A DNA stretch of 64,000 nucleotides, taken from NCBI RefSeq assembly GCF_900103585.1, contig NZ_FNHV01000006.1, positions 372,001 to 436,000 on the forward strand. Direction: 5' to 3'. This stretch comes from Streptomyces sp. cf386 (GTDB lineage Bacteria; Actinomycetota; Actinomycetes; Streptomycetales; Streptomycetaceae). Below are positions 1 to 8,969 of the stretch, one piece after another; the stretch's first letter is position 1, and each line of letters opens with the position of its first letter. Below the pieces are notes generated by a model that saw only the letters and a list, made by a program, of their open reading frames with translations, had not been told where the DNA came from and did no database searches. A program made the translations under genes and the position numbers.

Positions 1-263
1 CGAAAAGCTCGCTCGTCACCGACGACGGCCTGTCCTCCCCCGCCGAGCCGCACCGCCCGCTGATGATCGTGCACGGCCTGGCCGACGACAACGTGGTCGT
101 CGCGCACGCCCTGCGTCTGTCCTCGGCCCTGCTGGCCGCCGGCCGGCCACACGAGGTGCTGCCGCTGTCCGGAGTGACGCACATGACCCCGCAGGAGCAG
201 GTCGCGGAGAATCTGCTGCTGCTTCAGGTGGACTTCCTGAAGCGCTCGCTCGGGCTCGCCTGA
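1..263 (+). CDS. S9-family (prolyl oligopeptidase/DPP IV-like) peptidase, 3' end only
   Basis: Only the last 87 codons are in the window; the reading frame is open from base 3 and stops with TGA at 261-263. The visible part has the C-terminal catalytic landmarks of alpha/beta-hydrolase peptidases of family S9. RPLMIVHGLADDNV carries the catalytic Asp in the usual HGxxDxxV context, and GVTHMT about 40 residues later carries the catalytic His. The end VDFLKRSLGL fits the last helix of these enzymes. The catalytic Ser lies upstream of the window. The gene would hydrolyse short peptides, which fits a neighbourhood of peptide importers, but that link is an inference. A strong hairpin follows the stop codon. 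Confidence 0.75.
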   Translation, partial: KSSLVTDDGLSSPAEPHRPLMIVHGLADDNVVVAHALRLSSALLAAGRPHEVLPLSGVTHMTPQEQVAENLLLLQVDFLKRSLGLA

Positions 264-268
264 ACAGC

Positions 269-304
269 AACGGACCGGGGTGACATGGCGCACCCCGGTC
301 CGTT
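269..304. terminator. Bidirectional stem-loop between convergent genes
   Basis: A perfect 14-bp inverted repeat (269-282 and 291-304, core AACGGACCGGGGTG) encloses an 8-base loop and ends in a short T run on the plus strand. It begins 5 bases after the peptidase stop codon and can also serve the minus-strand ABC operon that ends at 438. Confidence 0.85.
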
Positions 305-437
305 TACGGCACCCGCACGGCCGTACGCTGTTCAGCCTGACGTGTCCGTATATCGGGATCGGGTCGGCCAAGTTGCCTGCGTGTTAACGCGGTTCGGGTG
401 TGTTTGTGCGGCTATGCCCCCCTGGCGAGGGCACCGG

Positions 438-1487
438 TTATGGCCTCGGCTCCGCCCGCACCACCTGTTTCTCCTCGGCGAAATGACAGGCCGAGTCGTG
501 CGCCGCGGGCCCGGTCGGATCGCCTCCGAGATGGGGCGGCACCGCGAGCGTCGGTACCTCCTGGGCGCAGCGTTCCTGGGCCTTCCAGCAGCGCGTGCGG
601 AAGCGGCAGCCGGAGGGGACGTTCGTCGGGGACGGGACGTCGCCGGCGAGGATGATGCGCTCGCGGTGCGCACGGGCCTCCGGGTCGGGGACGGGGACCG
701 CGGAGAGCAGGGCCTGGGTGTAGGGGTGCGTGGGGTGGTCGTAGATCTCGGCGTCCCTGCCGATCTCCACGATCCGTCCGAGGTACATCACCCCGACCCG
801 GTCGGAGATGTGCCGGACGATCGACAGGTCGTGGGCGATGAAGACGTAGGAGAGGTCGAACTCGTTCTGGAGGCGGTCCATCAGGTTGATGACCTGGGCC
901 TGGACGGAGACGTCCAGCGCGGAGACGGGTTCGTCGGCGACGATGACCTCCGGGCGCAGGGCCAACCCCCGGGCGATGCCGATGCGTTGGCGCTGGCCGC
1001 CGGAGAACTGGTGCGGATAGCGGTTGATGTGCTCGGGGTTGAGGCCGACCACGTCCAGCAGCTCCTGGACCTTCTTGCGCCGGTCGCCCTTCGGGGCCGC
1101 CTCGGGGTGGATCTCGTACGGCTCGCCGATGATGTCGCCCACCGTCATGCGGGGGTTGAGGGAGGTGTACGGGTCCTGGAAGACCATCTGGATGTTGCGC
1201 CGTACGGCCTTCAGGGCGCGGCCGGAGAGCCTGGTGATGTCCTCGCCCTTGTACTTGATCGAGCCGACCGTCGGTCGTTCGAGGTTGACCAGCATCCTGG
1301 CGACCGTCGACTTGCCGCAGCCGGATTCGCCGACGATGCCGAGGGTTTCGCCGCGGCGGAGCGTGAAATCGACGCCGTCGACCGCCTTGACCGAGCCGAC
1401 CTCCTTCCTGAAGAGGACGCCCTGGGTGAGCGGGTAGTGCTTGACGAGTCCGCGGACCTCGAGGATCGCCTCCGCCTCCTCAGCCAT
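438..1487 (-). CDS. Dipeptide/oligopeptide ABC transporter ATPase (DppF/OppF type), system 1
   Basis: This 349-residue ATPase is one of the two nucleotide-binding subunits of a peptide importer. Walker A is GESGCGKS at about residues 53-60, the signature is SGGQRQR near residue 163, and Walker B is followed by ADEPVSALD. The C-terminal oligopeptide-transporter extension has the Cys pattern CRFRTRCWKAQERC, which marks the DppF/OppF family. Start ATG at 1487 overlaps the end of the upstream DppD-type gene by 8 bases, so the two are probably translationally coupled. It is the last gene of the five-gene operon read from 6786 leftwards. Confidence 0.9.
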   Translation of the reverse strand: MAEEAEAILEVRGLVKHYPLTQGVLFRKEVGSVKAVDGVDFTLRRGETLGIVGESGCGKSTVARMLVNLERPTVGSIKYKGEDITRLSGRALKAVRRNIQMVFQDPYTSLNPRMTVGDIIGEPYEIHPEAAPKGDRRKKVQELLDVVGLNPEHINRYPHQFSGGQRQRIGIARGLALRPEVIVADEPVSALDVSVQAQVINLMDRLQNEFDLSYVFIAHDLSIVRHISDRVGVMYLGRIVEIGRDAEIYDHPTHPYTQALLSAVPVPDPEARAHRERIILAGDVPSPTNVPSGCRFRTRCWKAQERCAQEVPTLAVPPHLGGDPTGPAAHDSACHFAEEKQVVRAEPRP

Positions 1488-2454
1488 TCAGGCACTCCCT
1501 CCAGAAGTGGCAGGCGCTGCCGCGTACTTCGTCGACCTCGCCCAGCGGGGGAACGTCGGTGCGGCACACGTCCCGGGCCATCGGGCAGCGGGGGTGGAAG
1601 GCGCAGCCCTGCGGGATGTCCATGAGGTTGGGGGGCAGGCCCTTGATCGCGTAGAGCTCCTGCCCCTTCTGGTCCAGGCGTGGGATGGAGTCCAGCAGGC
1701 CTCGGGTGTACGGGTGGGCGGGCGCCTTGTAGATGTCGTGGACCGGGGCCGACTCGACGATGCGGCCCGCGTACATCACGGCGATCCGGTCGGCCACGTC
1801 CGCGACCACGCCGAGGTCGTGGGTGATGAGGATCAGCCCCATGGCGTACTCGCGCTGCAGCTCCGCGAGCAGCTCCATGACCTGGGCCTGGACGGTGACG
1901 TCGAGGGCGGTGGTGGGCTCGTCGGCGATGATGAGGGACGGTTCGAGGGCGAGGGCCATCGCGATCATGATGCGTTGGCGCATGCCGCCGGAGAACTGGT
2001 GCGGGTACTGCTTGACGCGCTCCTTGGCGGCCGGGATGCGCACGCGGTCCATCAGCTCCACGGCCTTCGCGCGGGCGTCTTTCCGCGACATCCCCCGGTG
2101 CACGACGAACATCTCGCCGAGCTGATCCCCGACGGTCAGCACCGGGTTCAGCGAGGACAGCGCGTCCTGGAAGATCATCGCCATCTCGGCCCCGCGGACC
2201 TTGCGCCGCTCCTCTTCCCTCAGCTTCAGCAGGTCCCGGCCCTGAAAGAGGATCTCGCCCCCGGCGATCCGCCCCGGCGGCACGTCCAGAATCCCCATCA
2301 CCGCCTGAGCGGTCACCGACTTCCCGGACCCGGACTCCCCGAGCACCGCCAGCGTCTCCCCCGCGTCCACGCCGTAACTGACCCCGTTGACCGCCTTGGC
2401 GACCCCGTCCCGAGTCCGGAACTCCACATACAGATCACGCACTTCGAGCAACAT
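1480..2454 (-). CDS. Dipeptide/oligopeptide ABC transporter ATPase (DppD/OppD type), system 1
   Basis: This 324-residue ATPase has Walker A GESGSGKS (about residues 38-45), signature SGGMRQR, Walker B followed by ADEPTTALD, and the C-terminal Cys motif CAFHPRCPMARDVC. It would pair with the DppF-type subunit downstream to power peptide uptake. The Shine-Dalgarno sequence GAGGTGAGG lies about 9 bases before ATG 2454. That sequence belongs to a duplicated copy of the tail of the permease gene (see the repeat at 2463-3227), not to the intact permease gene, which ends about 770 bases upstream. Confidence 0.9.
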   Translation of the reverse strand: MLLEVRDLYVEFRTRDGVAKAVNGVSYGVDAGETLAVLGESGSGKSVTAQAVMGILDVPPGRIAGGEILFQGRDLLKLREEERRKVRGAEMAMIFQDALSSLNPVLTVGDQLGEMFVVHRGMSRKDARAKAVELMDRVRIPAAKERVKQYPHQFSGGMRQRIMIAMALALEPSLIIADEPTTALDVTVQAQVMELLAELQREYAMGLILITHDLGVVADVADRIAVMYAGRIVESAPVHDIYKAPAHPYTRGLLDSIPRLDQKGQELYAIKGLPPNLMDIPQGCAFHPRCPMARDVCRTDVPPLGEVDEVRGSACHFWRECLNG

Positions 2455-2462
2455 GCCCCGAC

Positions 2463-3227
2463 CTCACCTCACCTTCGGTTCGAGGGCGTCGCACACGGCG
2501 CCGCCAAGACGATGAAGCCCGCAACGGCACCCGCGAGGGCAGCGGACGCCCGACAGGACCACCGCCCCGGCCTCCCGAGGCCAGGCCCACCCACACCCCG
2601 CACGGCGAACCCACGACGCCCTCACCTCGCCCTCGGCCCGAGGGCATCGCCCACCACGTCGCCCAAACGATGAACGCCGCCGCCACGACTCCGAGAGCAC
2701 CGGAGGAGCGGCGGACGCCCGGCAAGGGCCGCCTCCCCCGCCCCGGCCCCCGAGGCCAAGCCCAGTCCCACCGCGCACCGCGGACCCACGCCGCCCGCAC
2801 CTCGCCCTCCGACCGAGGACGTCGCGCACCACGTCGCCGAGGGAGTGAAAGCCGCAGCCGCGACTCCATGGACGCAGAAGGGACAGCGGACGCCCGGCAG
2901 GACGGCTGTCTCCCCCACCCCGGCCTCCCGAGGCCGCGCCCACCCACACCCCGCACCGCGAAACCCACAACGCCCGCACCCCGACCTCGGCCCGAGGACT
3001 TCGCCCACCACGTCGCCCAAACGATGAACGCCCCAGCCGCGACCCCGAGAGCACCGGACGCCCGACAGGGCCGCCTTCCCCGCCCCGTCCCCCGGAGGCC
3101 AAGCCCACTCCCACCGCGCACCGCGGACCCACGCCGCCCGCACCTCGCCCTCGGCCCGAGGGCATCGCGCACCACGTCGCCGGGGATGGGAGATCGCGCG
3201 TCACCGAACCCATGGCTCCCTCACCTC
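2463..3227. repeat. Decayed tandem array derived from the 3' end of the adjacent DppC-type permease gene
   Basis: Five degenerate copies of the last codons of the permease gene at 3221-4237 fill the space between it and the DppD-type gene. The intact gene ends LGDAVRDALDPKLR-stop (minus strand, 3221-3270). Minus-strand translation of the copies gives LGGAVCDALEPKVR-stop at about 2464-2515, LGDVVGDALGPRAR at 2631-2680, LGDVVRDVLGRRAR at 2805-2852, LGDVVGEVLGPRSG at 2985-3030 and GDVVRDALGPRAR at 3148-3185. Upstream codons resembling SGALAITVLAFIM also recur, out of frame. Spacers of about 90-120 bp alternate between two types. The spacers at about 2565-2622 and 2920-2978 match each other, and those at about 2735-2800 and 3080-3142 match each other. 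The array is therefore an A-B-A'-B' higher-order repeat with a dimer period of about 345-355 bp. No ORF in it looks like a real gene. It is not CRISPR: units are long, diverged and coding-derived. Confidence 0.85.
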
Positions 3228-4237
3228 AACTTCGGATCCAGGGCGTCGCGTACCGCGTCGCCCAGCATGATGAAGGCCAGGACCGTGATGGCCAGGGCGC
3301 CGGAGGGCCAGAGCAGGGCGTGGGGGGCGTTGCGGATGTAGGGGGAAGCGGCCGAGATGTCGATGCCCCAGGAGACGCTCGGGGGTTTCAGGCCTACGCC
3401 GAGGTAGGACAGGGTTGCCTCCAGGGCGATGTACGTGCCGAGTGCGATCGTCGCCACCACGATCACCGGGGCTACGGCGTTGGGCGCGATGTGGCGGAGC
3501 AGGACGCGGGAGTGGGAGGCGCCCAGGGCTCGGGCGGCCTGGACGTAGTCGTTGTGTTTGGCGGTGATGACCGCGCCGCGCGCGATGCGGGAGATCTGGG
3601 GCCAGCCGAGCAGCACGATGAAGCCGATGACCGGCCAGACGGAGTTGCTGGTCACCACCGAGAGCAGGACCAGGCCGCCGAGGACCACCGGGATGGCGAA
3701 GAAGATGTCGGTGATGCGGGAGAGGAGCGAGTCCCAGAGCCCGCCGAAGAAGCCGGCGAGCGCGCCCAGTACCGAGCCGAGGAGCGCGACCCCGAGCGTG
3801 GCGCAGACGCCGACCATGACGGAGGTACGGGCGCCGTAGACCGTGCGCGTGTAGACGTCGCAGCCCTGTCCGTCGTAGCCGAAGGGATGGCCGGGCGCGG
3901 AGCCCTGCTGGGCCTTGGCGAGGTCGCATGCGAGGGGGCTGCCGGAGGTGATCGCCGCGGGCCACAGGGAGATGAGGACCAGGAAGAGGATGATCAGGGA
4001 CGAGAGGACGAAGACCGGGTTGCGGCGCAGGTCGCGCCAGGCGTCGGACCAGAGGCTGCGGGCACGTTCGGCCGGGACGGCGGTCGGCTGCGGCTCCGTC
4101 GGTTCCGGGCCGACCGGCGACCGCCCGCCGAAAGGCCGCCGCTCCAGGGTCTCCGCCTCACTGGCGGCCAGGTGCATCGCGCCGGACGTACCGCTGCCGG
4201 AGATCGCCCCGTCGGACGGGAGCGGCTGGTCAGGCAT
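3221..4237 (-). CDS. Peptide ABC transporter permease (DppC/OppC type), system 1
   Basis: This 338-residue integral membrane protein has an unusually long, Pro/Ser/Gly-rich cytoplasmic N-terminus (about 75 residues) before the first membrane helix at about residues 80-100. The DppC-type periplasmic segment contains the FGYDGQGCDVYTR region. The binding-protein-dependent transport signature that contacts the ATPase is ARALGASHSRVLLRH, around residues 215-230. ATG 4237 overlaps the end of the upstream permease gene by 8 bases. The final codons are the source of the repeat array that follows. Confidence 0.9.
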   Translation of the reverse strand: MPDQPLPSDGAISGSGTSGAMHLAASEAETLERRPFGGRSPVGPEPTEPQPTAVPAERARSLWSDAWRDLRRNPVFVLSSLIILFLVLISLWPAAITSGSPLACDLAKAQQGSAPGHPFGYDGQGCDVYTRTVYGARTSVMVGVCATLGVALLGSVLGALAGFFGGLWDSLLSRITDIFFAIPVVLGGLVLLSVVTSNSVWPVIGFIVLLGWPQISRIARGAVITAKHNDYVQAARALGASHSRVLLRHIAPNAVAPVIVVATIALGTYIALEATLSYLGVGLKPPSVSWGIDISAASPYIRNAPHALLWPSGALAITVLAFIMLGDAVRDALDPKLR

Positions 4238-5153
4238 AGCGGATCCTCGGGTCGAGTACGGCGTACAGGAGGTCGACGACCAGGTTGCAGAGGAGGAACA
4301 CGAGGACGAGGACCGTCACGAAGCCGACGACGGTCTGCGTGTTCTGGCGCAGGATGCCCTGGTAGAGCTGGTAGCCGACGCCGTGGATGTTGAAGATCCG
4401 CTCGGTGACGATCGCCCCGCCCATGAGGAAGCCGATGTCGGCGCCGATGAAGGTGACGACCGGGATGAGGGAGTTGCGCAGAAGGTGGCGGGTGACCACG
4501 CGGTGTCTGGGCAGGCCCTTGGCGATGGCCGTACGGACGTAGTCGGAGCGCCGGTTCTCCGCGATGGAGGTGCGGGTCAGGCGGGTGACGTACGCCAGGG
4601 AGACCGAGGCCAGGACCAGGCCCGGGATCAGCAACTCGCCGAAGGGGGCCGCCGGGGAGACGGACGGGCGGATCCAGCCCCACTCCACGCCGAGCAGCAG
4701 CTGGAGCAGCAGACCGGTGACGAAGGTGGGGACGGAGATGACGACGAGGGTGAGGAGCAGGACGCCGGTGTCGACGGGGCGGCCGCGGCGCAGGCCCGTG
4801 ACGACGCCCAGGGTGATCCCGATGACCACCTGGAAGACGATCGCCACGATCGTCAGCCGGATGGTGACGGGGAAGGCCGTCGACATCAGCTCGGTGACTT
4901 CCTGGCCGTTGAACGCCGTACCGAAGTCGCCGGTGAAGACGTTCCCCATGTAGGTCAGGTACTGCTGCCACACGGGCTTGTCGAGGCCGAACTCCTTCCG
5001 CAGCTGCGCCGCCGTCGCCGGGTCGCACTGCCGGTCGCCGCACAGGCCCGCGACGGGGTCGCCCATCACGTTCACCATGAGGAAGATCAGCATCGTGGCC
5101 CCGATGAACACCGGGACCATCTGCAGCAGACGCCGGACGACGTACTGCCCCAT
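4230..5153 (-). CDS. Peptide ABC transporter permease (DppB/OppB type), system 1
   Basis: This 307-residue permease starts YVVRRLLQMVPVFIGATMLIF, the conserved first helix of DppB/OppB proteins. It has the usual 5-6 membrane segments and the inner-membrane signature TAIAKGLPRHRVVTRHLLRN near residues 200-220, which couples to the ATPases. The periplasmic loop has CGDRQCDPATAAQLRKEF, a common feature of actinobacterial members. It starts 7 bases after the stop of the binding-protein gene and overlaps the next permease gene. Confidence 0.9.
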   Translation of the reverse strand: MGQYVVRRLLQMVPVFIGATMLIFLMVNVMGDPVAGLCGDRQCDPATAAQLRKEFGLDKPVWQQYLTYMGNVFTGDFGTAFNGQEVTELMSTAFPVTIRLTIVAIVFQVVIGITLGVVTGLRRGRPVDTGVLLLTLVVISVPTFVTGLLLQLLLGVEWGWIRPSVSPAAPFGELLIPGLVLASVSLAYVTRLTRTSIAENRRSDYVRTAIAKGLPRHRVVTRHLLRNSLIPVVTFIGADIGFLMGGAIVTERIFNIHGVGYQLYQGILRQNTQTVVGFVTVLVLVFLLCNLVVDLLYAVLDPRIRYA

Positions 5154-5160
5154 GGCGGGC

Positions 5161-6786
5161 TCAGCCGACCTTGATCTGGTCGTAGACGGGAACGCTGAAC
5201 GGGTTGAGGGCCACGTTCGACAGCCGCTCCGACCAGCCGGCGCTGCCGTTCTGGTACCAGAGCGGGATGGCCGCCATGTTGTCCCGGACGACCTCCTCGG
5301 CCTTCTGGAAGGTCTGGACGGCCTTCGCGGGGTCGGTCTCGGCGTTCGCCTCGTCGACGAGCTTGTCGAACTCCTCGCTGGACCATTTGCCGTCGTTGGA
5401 GGAGGCGTTCGTGTAGTAGAGCGGCTGGAGGAAGTTCTGGGTCAGCGGGTAGTCCATCTGCCAGCCCGCCCGGAAGGGACCGGAGAGCTTCTGCGTCGTG
5501 CTCTTGCTGCGGAAGTCGGCGAAGGTGCCCATCGGGTTGCCGACGCAGGCCCGGTCGTTGTCCAGGGCGTTGTTGATGGAGTTGCAGACGGCGTCCACCC
5601 ACAGCTTGTGGGAGCCGGTGTCCGCGTTGTACGTGATCTTCACCTGCCCGCCGGGCAGCCCGCCTCCCTCCTTGATCAGCTTCTTGGCCGCGGCGGCGTC
5701 GTACTGGCACCACTCACCGCACAGCCCCTCCTTGTAGCCGCCCTCCGCGCCGAGGACGGGTGAGGTCCAGTCGGTGGCGGGGGTGCGGGTCCCCTGGAAG
5801 ATGGTCTTGGTGATCTGCTCGCGGTCGATCGCCCGGGACAGTCCCTTGCGGACCTTGACCGAGCCGGGCTTGTTCCAGTCCTTGTCGTAGTGGGGGAAGG
5901 CCAGGGTCTGGATGATGCCGGCCGGGGTGTTGAGGTAGCGGCCGCCCAGGTCGCCCCGGACGTTGCCCAGCTGCTGGGCCGGGACGTCGTCGACGAGGTC
6001 GAGGTTGCCGGCCATCAGGTCGGTGTAGGCCGTGTTGTTGTCGGTGTAGACCTTGAGCGTGACGCCGTCGTTGCGGGCCGCGTCCTCGCCCGGGTAGGCG
6101 TCCCATGTCGTCAGGCGCATCTCGGAGCCCTTGGTGTACGACTCCACGGCGTACGGGCCGTTGCCGACGGGCTTGTCCAGCCAGCCGGCGTGGTCGTCGA
6201 AGAACGCCCGGGGCAGCGGGACGAAGGCGTTGTAGCCGAGGGTGTCGGGGAAGCTGGAGAACTTCTGGCTGAGCCGGACGGTGAAGGTCCGCTCGTCCAG
6301 CACCTTCAGCCCGGACATCGTCTCGGCGCTCTGCTCGCCCTTCGCCGGGTGGACCTGGTCGTAGCCCTCGATGTAGCTGAAGAAGTAGGCGTTCTTCTGG
6401 TTGTTCTTCAGGCTCGCCCCGTAGTTCCAGGCGTCCACGAAGGACCGGGCGGTGACCTTCTCGCCGTTGCTGAAGGTCCAGCCGTCCTTGAGGGTGACGG
6501 TGTAGTTGCGGGAGTCCGGGGTCTCGATCTTCTCGGCGAGCATGTCCTCGGCCTCGCCGGTCTTCGGGTCGTACTGCTTCAGCCCGCGGAAGATCATGGT
6601 GAGCACCTTGCCGCCCTGCACCTCGTTGGTGTTGGCCGGTTCCAACGGGTTCTGCGGATCGGTCCACGAGGAGCTGAGCACCTCGCCACCGCCGCCGGCG
6701 CTGTCACCCCCGCCTCCGCAGGCCGTCGCCGCGAGGGCGACCACCACCGCGCAAACGGCCCGTCCGGCGTGCCTGGCTCCGCGCAT
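5161..6786 (-). CDS. Peptide ABC transporter substrate-binding lipoprotein, system 1
   Basis: A 541-residue extracytoplasmic solute-binding protein of family 5 (SBP_bac_5). I chose ATG 6786 because AGGAGG lies about 6 bases upstream and the sequence opens directly into a lipoprotein signal peptide, MRGARHAGRAVCAVVVALAA with Cys after TA. The mature protein begins with a Gly/Ser-rich linker. The family landmarks are present: YNYTVTLKDGWTFSNGEKV-like text near residues 105-120 and GNGPYAV near residue 205. It would capture di- or oligopeptides outside the membrane for the permeases encoded immediately downstream, where the next gene starts after 7 bases. Confidence 0.9.
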   Translation of the reverse strand: MRGARHAGRAVCAVVVALAATACGGGGDSAGGGGEVLSSSWTDPQNPLEPANTNEVQGGKVLTMIFRGLKQYDPKTGEAEDMLAEKIETPDSRNYTVTLKDGWTFSNGEKVTARSFVDAWNYGASLKNNQKNAYFFSYIEGYDQVHPAKGEQSAETMSGLKVLDERTFTVRLSQKFSSFPDTLGYNAFVPLPRAFFDDHAGWLDKPVGNGPYAVESYTKGSEMRLTTWDAYPGEDAARNDGVTLKVYTDNNTAYTDLMAGNLDLVDDVPAQQLGNVRGDLGGRYLNTPAGIIQTLAFPHYDKDWNKPGSVKVRKGLSRAIDREQITKTIFQGTRTPATDWTSPVLGAEGGYKEGLCGEWCQYDAAAAKKLIKEGGGLPGGQVKITYNADTGSHKLWVDAVCNSINNALDNDRACVGNPMGTFADFRSKSTTQKLSGPFRAGWQMDYPLTQNFLQPLYYTNASSNDGKWSSEEFDKLVDEANAETDPAKAVQTFQKAEEVVRDNMAAIPLWYQNGSAGWSERLSNVALNPFSVPVYDQIKVG

Positions 6787-7142
6787 GGTGCGTCCTCCTG
6801 ACTGCGCCGCCCTGTGTCGCCGCGCCCTGGCAGCAAATATCGGCAGCCGCGAAGGGCTGTGCATGCGCACGGCACCCATCCGAGGCGCCGTTAGCTCTTT
6901 CGGCGGCAACCGTCGGCCGGCCGGTCGGCGCGGCGGTATCCGGCATGCCTCGCCTTCGCCCTGCCGGACCGTCAGGGATTGACCAGGTGGTCTTCACCGG
7001 TGTGGACCATTGGCTGTCTCAATCTCATCACTTCGTTGTTTCCGCAGGCCACATGGGGTTTCATGCGCTGTTCACGCGCGCAGTAAAGCGCTGACAGTCC
7101 AACAAGCCGTCCCTGTGCAAGCGATGACGTGAGGTCACGATC
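6787..7142. promoter_or_regulatory. Divergent promoter region between two binding-protein genes
   Basis: These 356 bases lie between the starts of two divergent peptide-binding-protein genes and must hold both promoters. I found no gene. A self-complementary GGCCGGCC lies near 6916-6923. A perfect palindrome CGTGAGGTCACG (7128-7139) covers the ribosome-binding site of the plus-strand gene. I could not assign -10/-35 boxes with confidence. Confidence 0.5.
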
Positions 7143-8963
7143 ATGAGCACTCCACAGCAGCACAGCAGAGTGCGGCGCCTTCTCGCCGCCGCAGCCGCAG
7201 CCCTGACGCTGTCGGCCGGACTCGTGCCGCACCAGGCGGTGGCGGCGGACGGCGACAAGGTCCTCACCGTCGCGGTCGCACAGAGTGTCGACTCACTGAG
7301 CCCGTTCCTGGCGTCGCGGCTCCTCAGCACCAGCATCCACCGGCTGATGTACGAGTACCTCACGAACTACGACCCGGGGGACGCCCATGCCGTCCCGGCC
7401 CTGGCGACCGAGTGGAAGTCGTCGCCGGACAAGCTGACCTGGACGTACACGATCCGCTCCGACTCCAAGTGGTCGGACGGACAGCAGGCGGACGCCGAGG
7501 ACGCGGCGTGGACGTTCAACAAGATGATGACCGACGAGGGTGCGGCCACCGCCAACGGCAGCTTCGTCGGCAACTTCCGGAAGGTGACGGCCCCGAGCCC
7601 CACCGAGCTGGTCATCGAGCTGAAGAAGCCGCAGGCCACGATGACGGCACTTGATGTGCCGATCGTGCCGAAGCACGTCTGGGAGAAGGTCGGCGACTTC
7701 TCGAAGTTCAACAACGACAAGGACTTCCCCGTCGTCGGGAACGGGCCGTTCATCCTCACCGACTACAAGCCCGACAGCTACGTCCGTCTCAAGGCCAACA
7801 AGGACTTCTGGCGCGGGGCACCGAAGTTCGACGAGCTGGTCTTCCGGTACTACAAGGACCAGGACGCCGCGGTCGCCGCCCTGCGCAAGGGCGAGGTCTC
7901 CTTCGTCGCCGGGTCCCCGTCCCTGACACCCGCTCAGGCTGCCTCCCTCAAGGGCGAGAAGAACATCCACGTCAACGACGCGCCCGGCCGCCGCTTCTAC
8001 GCCCTCGCCACCAACCCGGGGGCACGGGCGAAAAACGGCCAGAAGTTCGGTGACGGCGACCCCTCCCTGCTGGACGAGCGGGTGCGGCACGCCCTGTTCA
8101 CGGCGGTCGACCGCGACACCATCATCGACCGGGTGTTCCAGGGGCACGCGGTGCGGGGCGAGGGCTACATCCCGCCGCGCTTCTCCACGTACTTCTGGCA
8201 GCCGGCGGACGGGCAGGAACTCGCCTACGACCCCGCGAAGGCCGCCCGACTCCTCGACCAGGCGGGCTACAAGAAGAACGGCGACGGCAAGCGCCTCGGC
8301 AAGGACGGCAAGCCGATCACCTACCGCGTCCTGTGCCATGCCACCGACCCCAACGACAAGGCCATAGGGCAGTACCTCCAGGAGTGGTGGGGCGAGCTCG
8401 GCATCGGCGTGGACCTCAACTGCCTGGACAACGTCAGCGATCCCTGGCTCGCGGGCACCTACGACATCGCCTTCGACGGCTGGTCCGTCAACCCCGACCC
8501 GGACTTCGTGCTGTCGATCCACACCTGCGGCGCGCTGCCCGCGACGCCGAAGGACACGGGCGCGACGGACAACTTCATCTGCGACAAGACGTACGACGAC
8601 CTGTACGCCAAGCAGCTCGCCGAGTACGACCCGGCCAAACGGGCGGACCTCGTCAAGCAGATGGAGTCCCGGCTGTACGACCTCGGGTACATGAACGTCA
8701 TGGCGTATCCGAACGCGGTCGAGGCCTATCGCACGGACCAGATCAAGTCGATCACGACGATGCCCGAGAAGGCGGGCAACATCTACGGGCAGGACGGCTA
8801 CTGGAGTTGGTGGTCGGCGACCCCGGCGGACTCCGACACCGTCTCCGACGGCTCCGGTTCGACAGGTGTCGTCATCGGGGTCGTCGCCGGTGCCGCCGTC
8901 CTCGTCGGCGCGGGAGTGTTCTTCGCTCTGCGCCGCCGGGCGACCGCCGAGGAGCGCGAGTAG
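7143..8963 (+). CDS. Peptide ABC transporter substrate-binding protein with C-terminal membrane anchor, system 2
   Basis: A 606-residue SBP_bac_5 protein. The N-terminus is a Sec signal peptide (RVRR, then an Ala-rich hydrophobic core to about residue 35, cleavage near AVA-AD) without a lipobox Cys. The C-terminus has a Ser/Gly/Thr-rich linker, a hydrophobic helix (VVIGVVAGAAVLVGAGVFFA) and the positive tail LRRRATAEERE. The protein therefore seems to be held at the membrane by a C-terminal anchor and not by a lipid, which is unusual for this family. Start ATG 7143 is preceded by GTGAGG (7129-7134). It is the first gene of the plus-strand operon; the permease gene starts 6 bases after it. Confidence 0.9.
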   Translation: MSTPQQHSRVRRLLAAAAAALTLSAGLVPHQAVAADGDKVLTVAVAQSVDSLSPFLASRLLSTSIHRLMYEYLTNYDPGDAHAVPALATEWKSSPDKLTWTYTIRSDSKWSDGQQADAEDAAWTFNKMMTDEGAATANGSFVGNFRKVTAPSPTELVIELKKPQATMTALDVPIVPKHVWEKVGDFSKFNNDKDFPVVGNGPFILTDYKPDSYVRLKANKDFWRGAPKFDELVFRYYKDQDAAVAALRKGEVSFVAGSPSLTPAQAASLKGEKNIHVNDAPGRRFYALATNPGARAKNGQKFGDGDPSLLDERVRHALFTAVDRDTIIDRVFQGHAVRGEGYIPPRFSTYFWQPADGQELAYDPAKAARLLDQAGYKKNGDGKRLGKDGKPITYRVLCHATDPNDKAIGQYLQEWWGELGIGVDLNCLDNVSDPWLAGTYDIAFDGWSVNPDPDFVLSIHTCGALPATPKDTGATDNFICDKTYDDLYAKQLAEYDPAKRADLVKQMESRLYDLGYMNVMAYPNAVEAYRTDQIKSITTMPEKAGNIYGQDGYWSWWSATPADSDTVSDGSGSTGVVIGVVAGAAVLVGAGVFFALRRRATAEERE

Positions 8964-8969
8964 CCGCCC

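Noticed and set aside
2463..3227. CRISPR array
   Set aside because: Units are 80-180 bp, diverged and derived from coding sequence, without conserved short repeats or cas genes.
2435..3341. Several 170-250-codon frames in the permease-ATPase gap of system 1
   Set aside because: They read through the decayed repeat array and give repeated Arg/Gly/Pro-rich text; the underlying sequence is a degraded copy of the permease tail.
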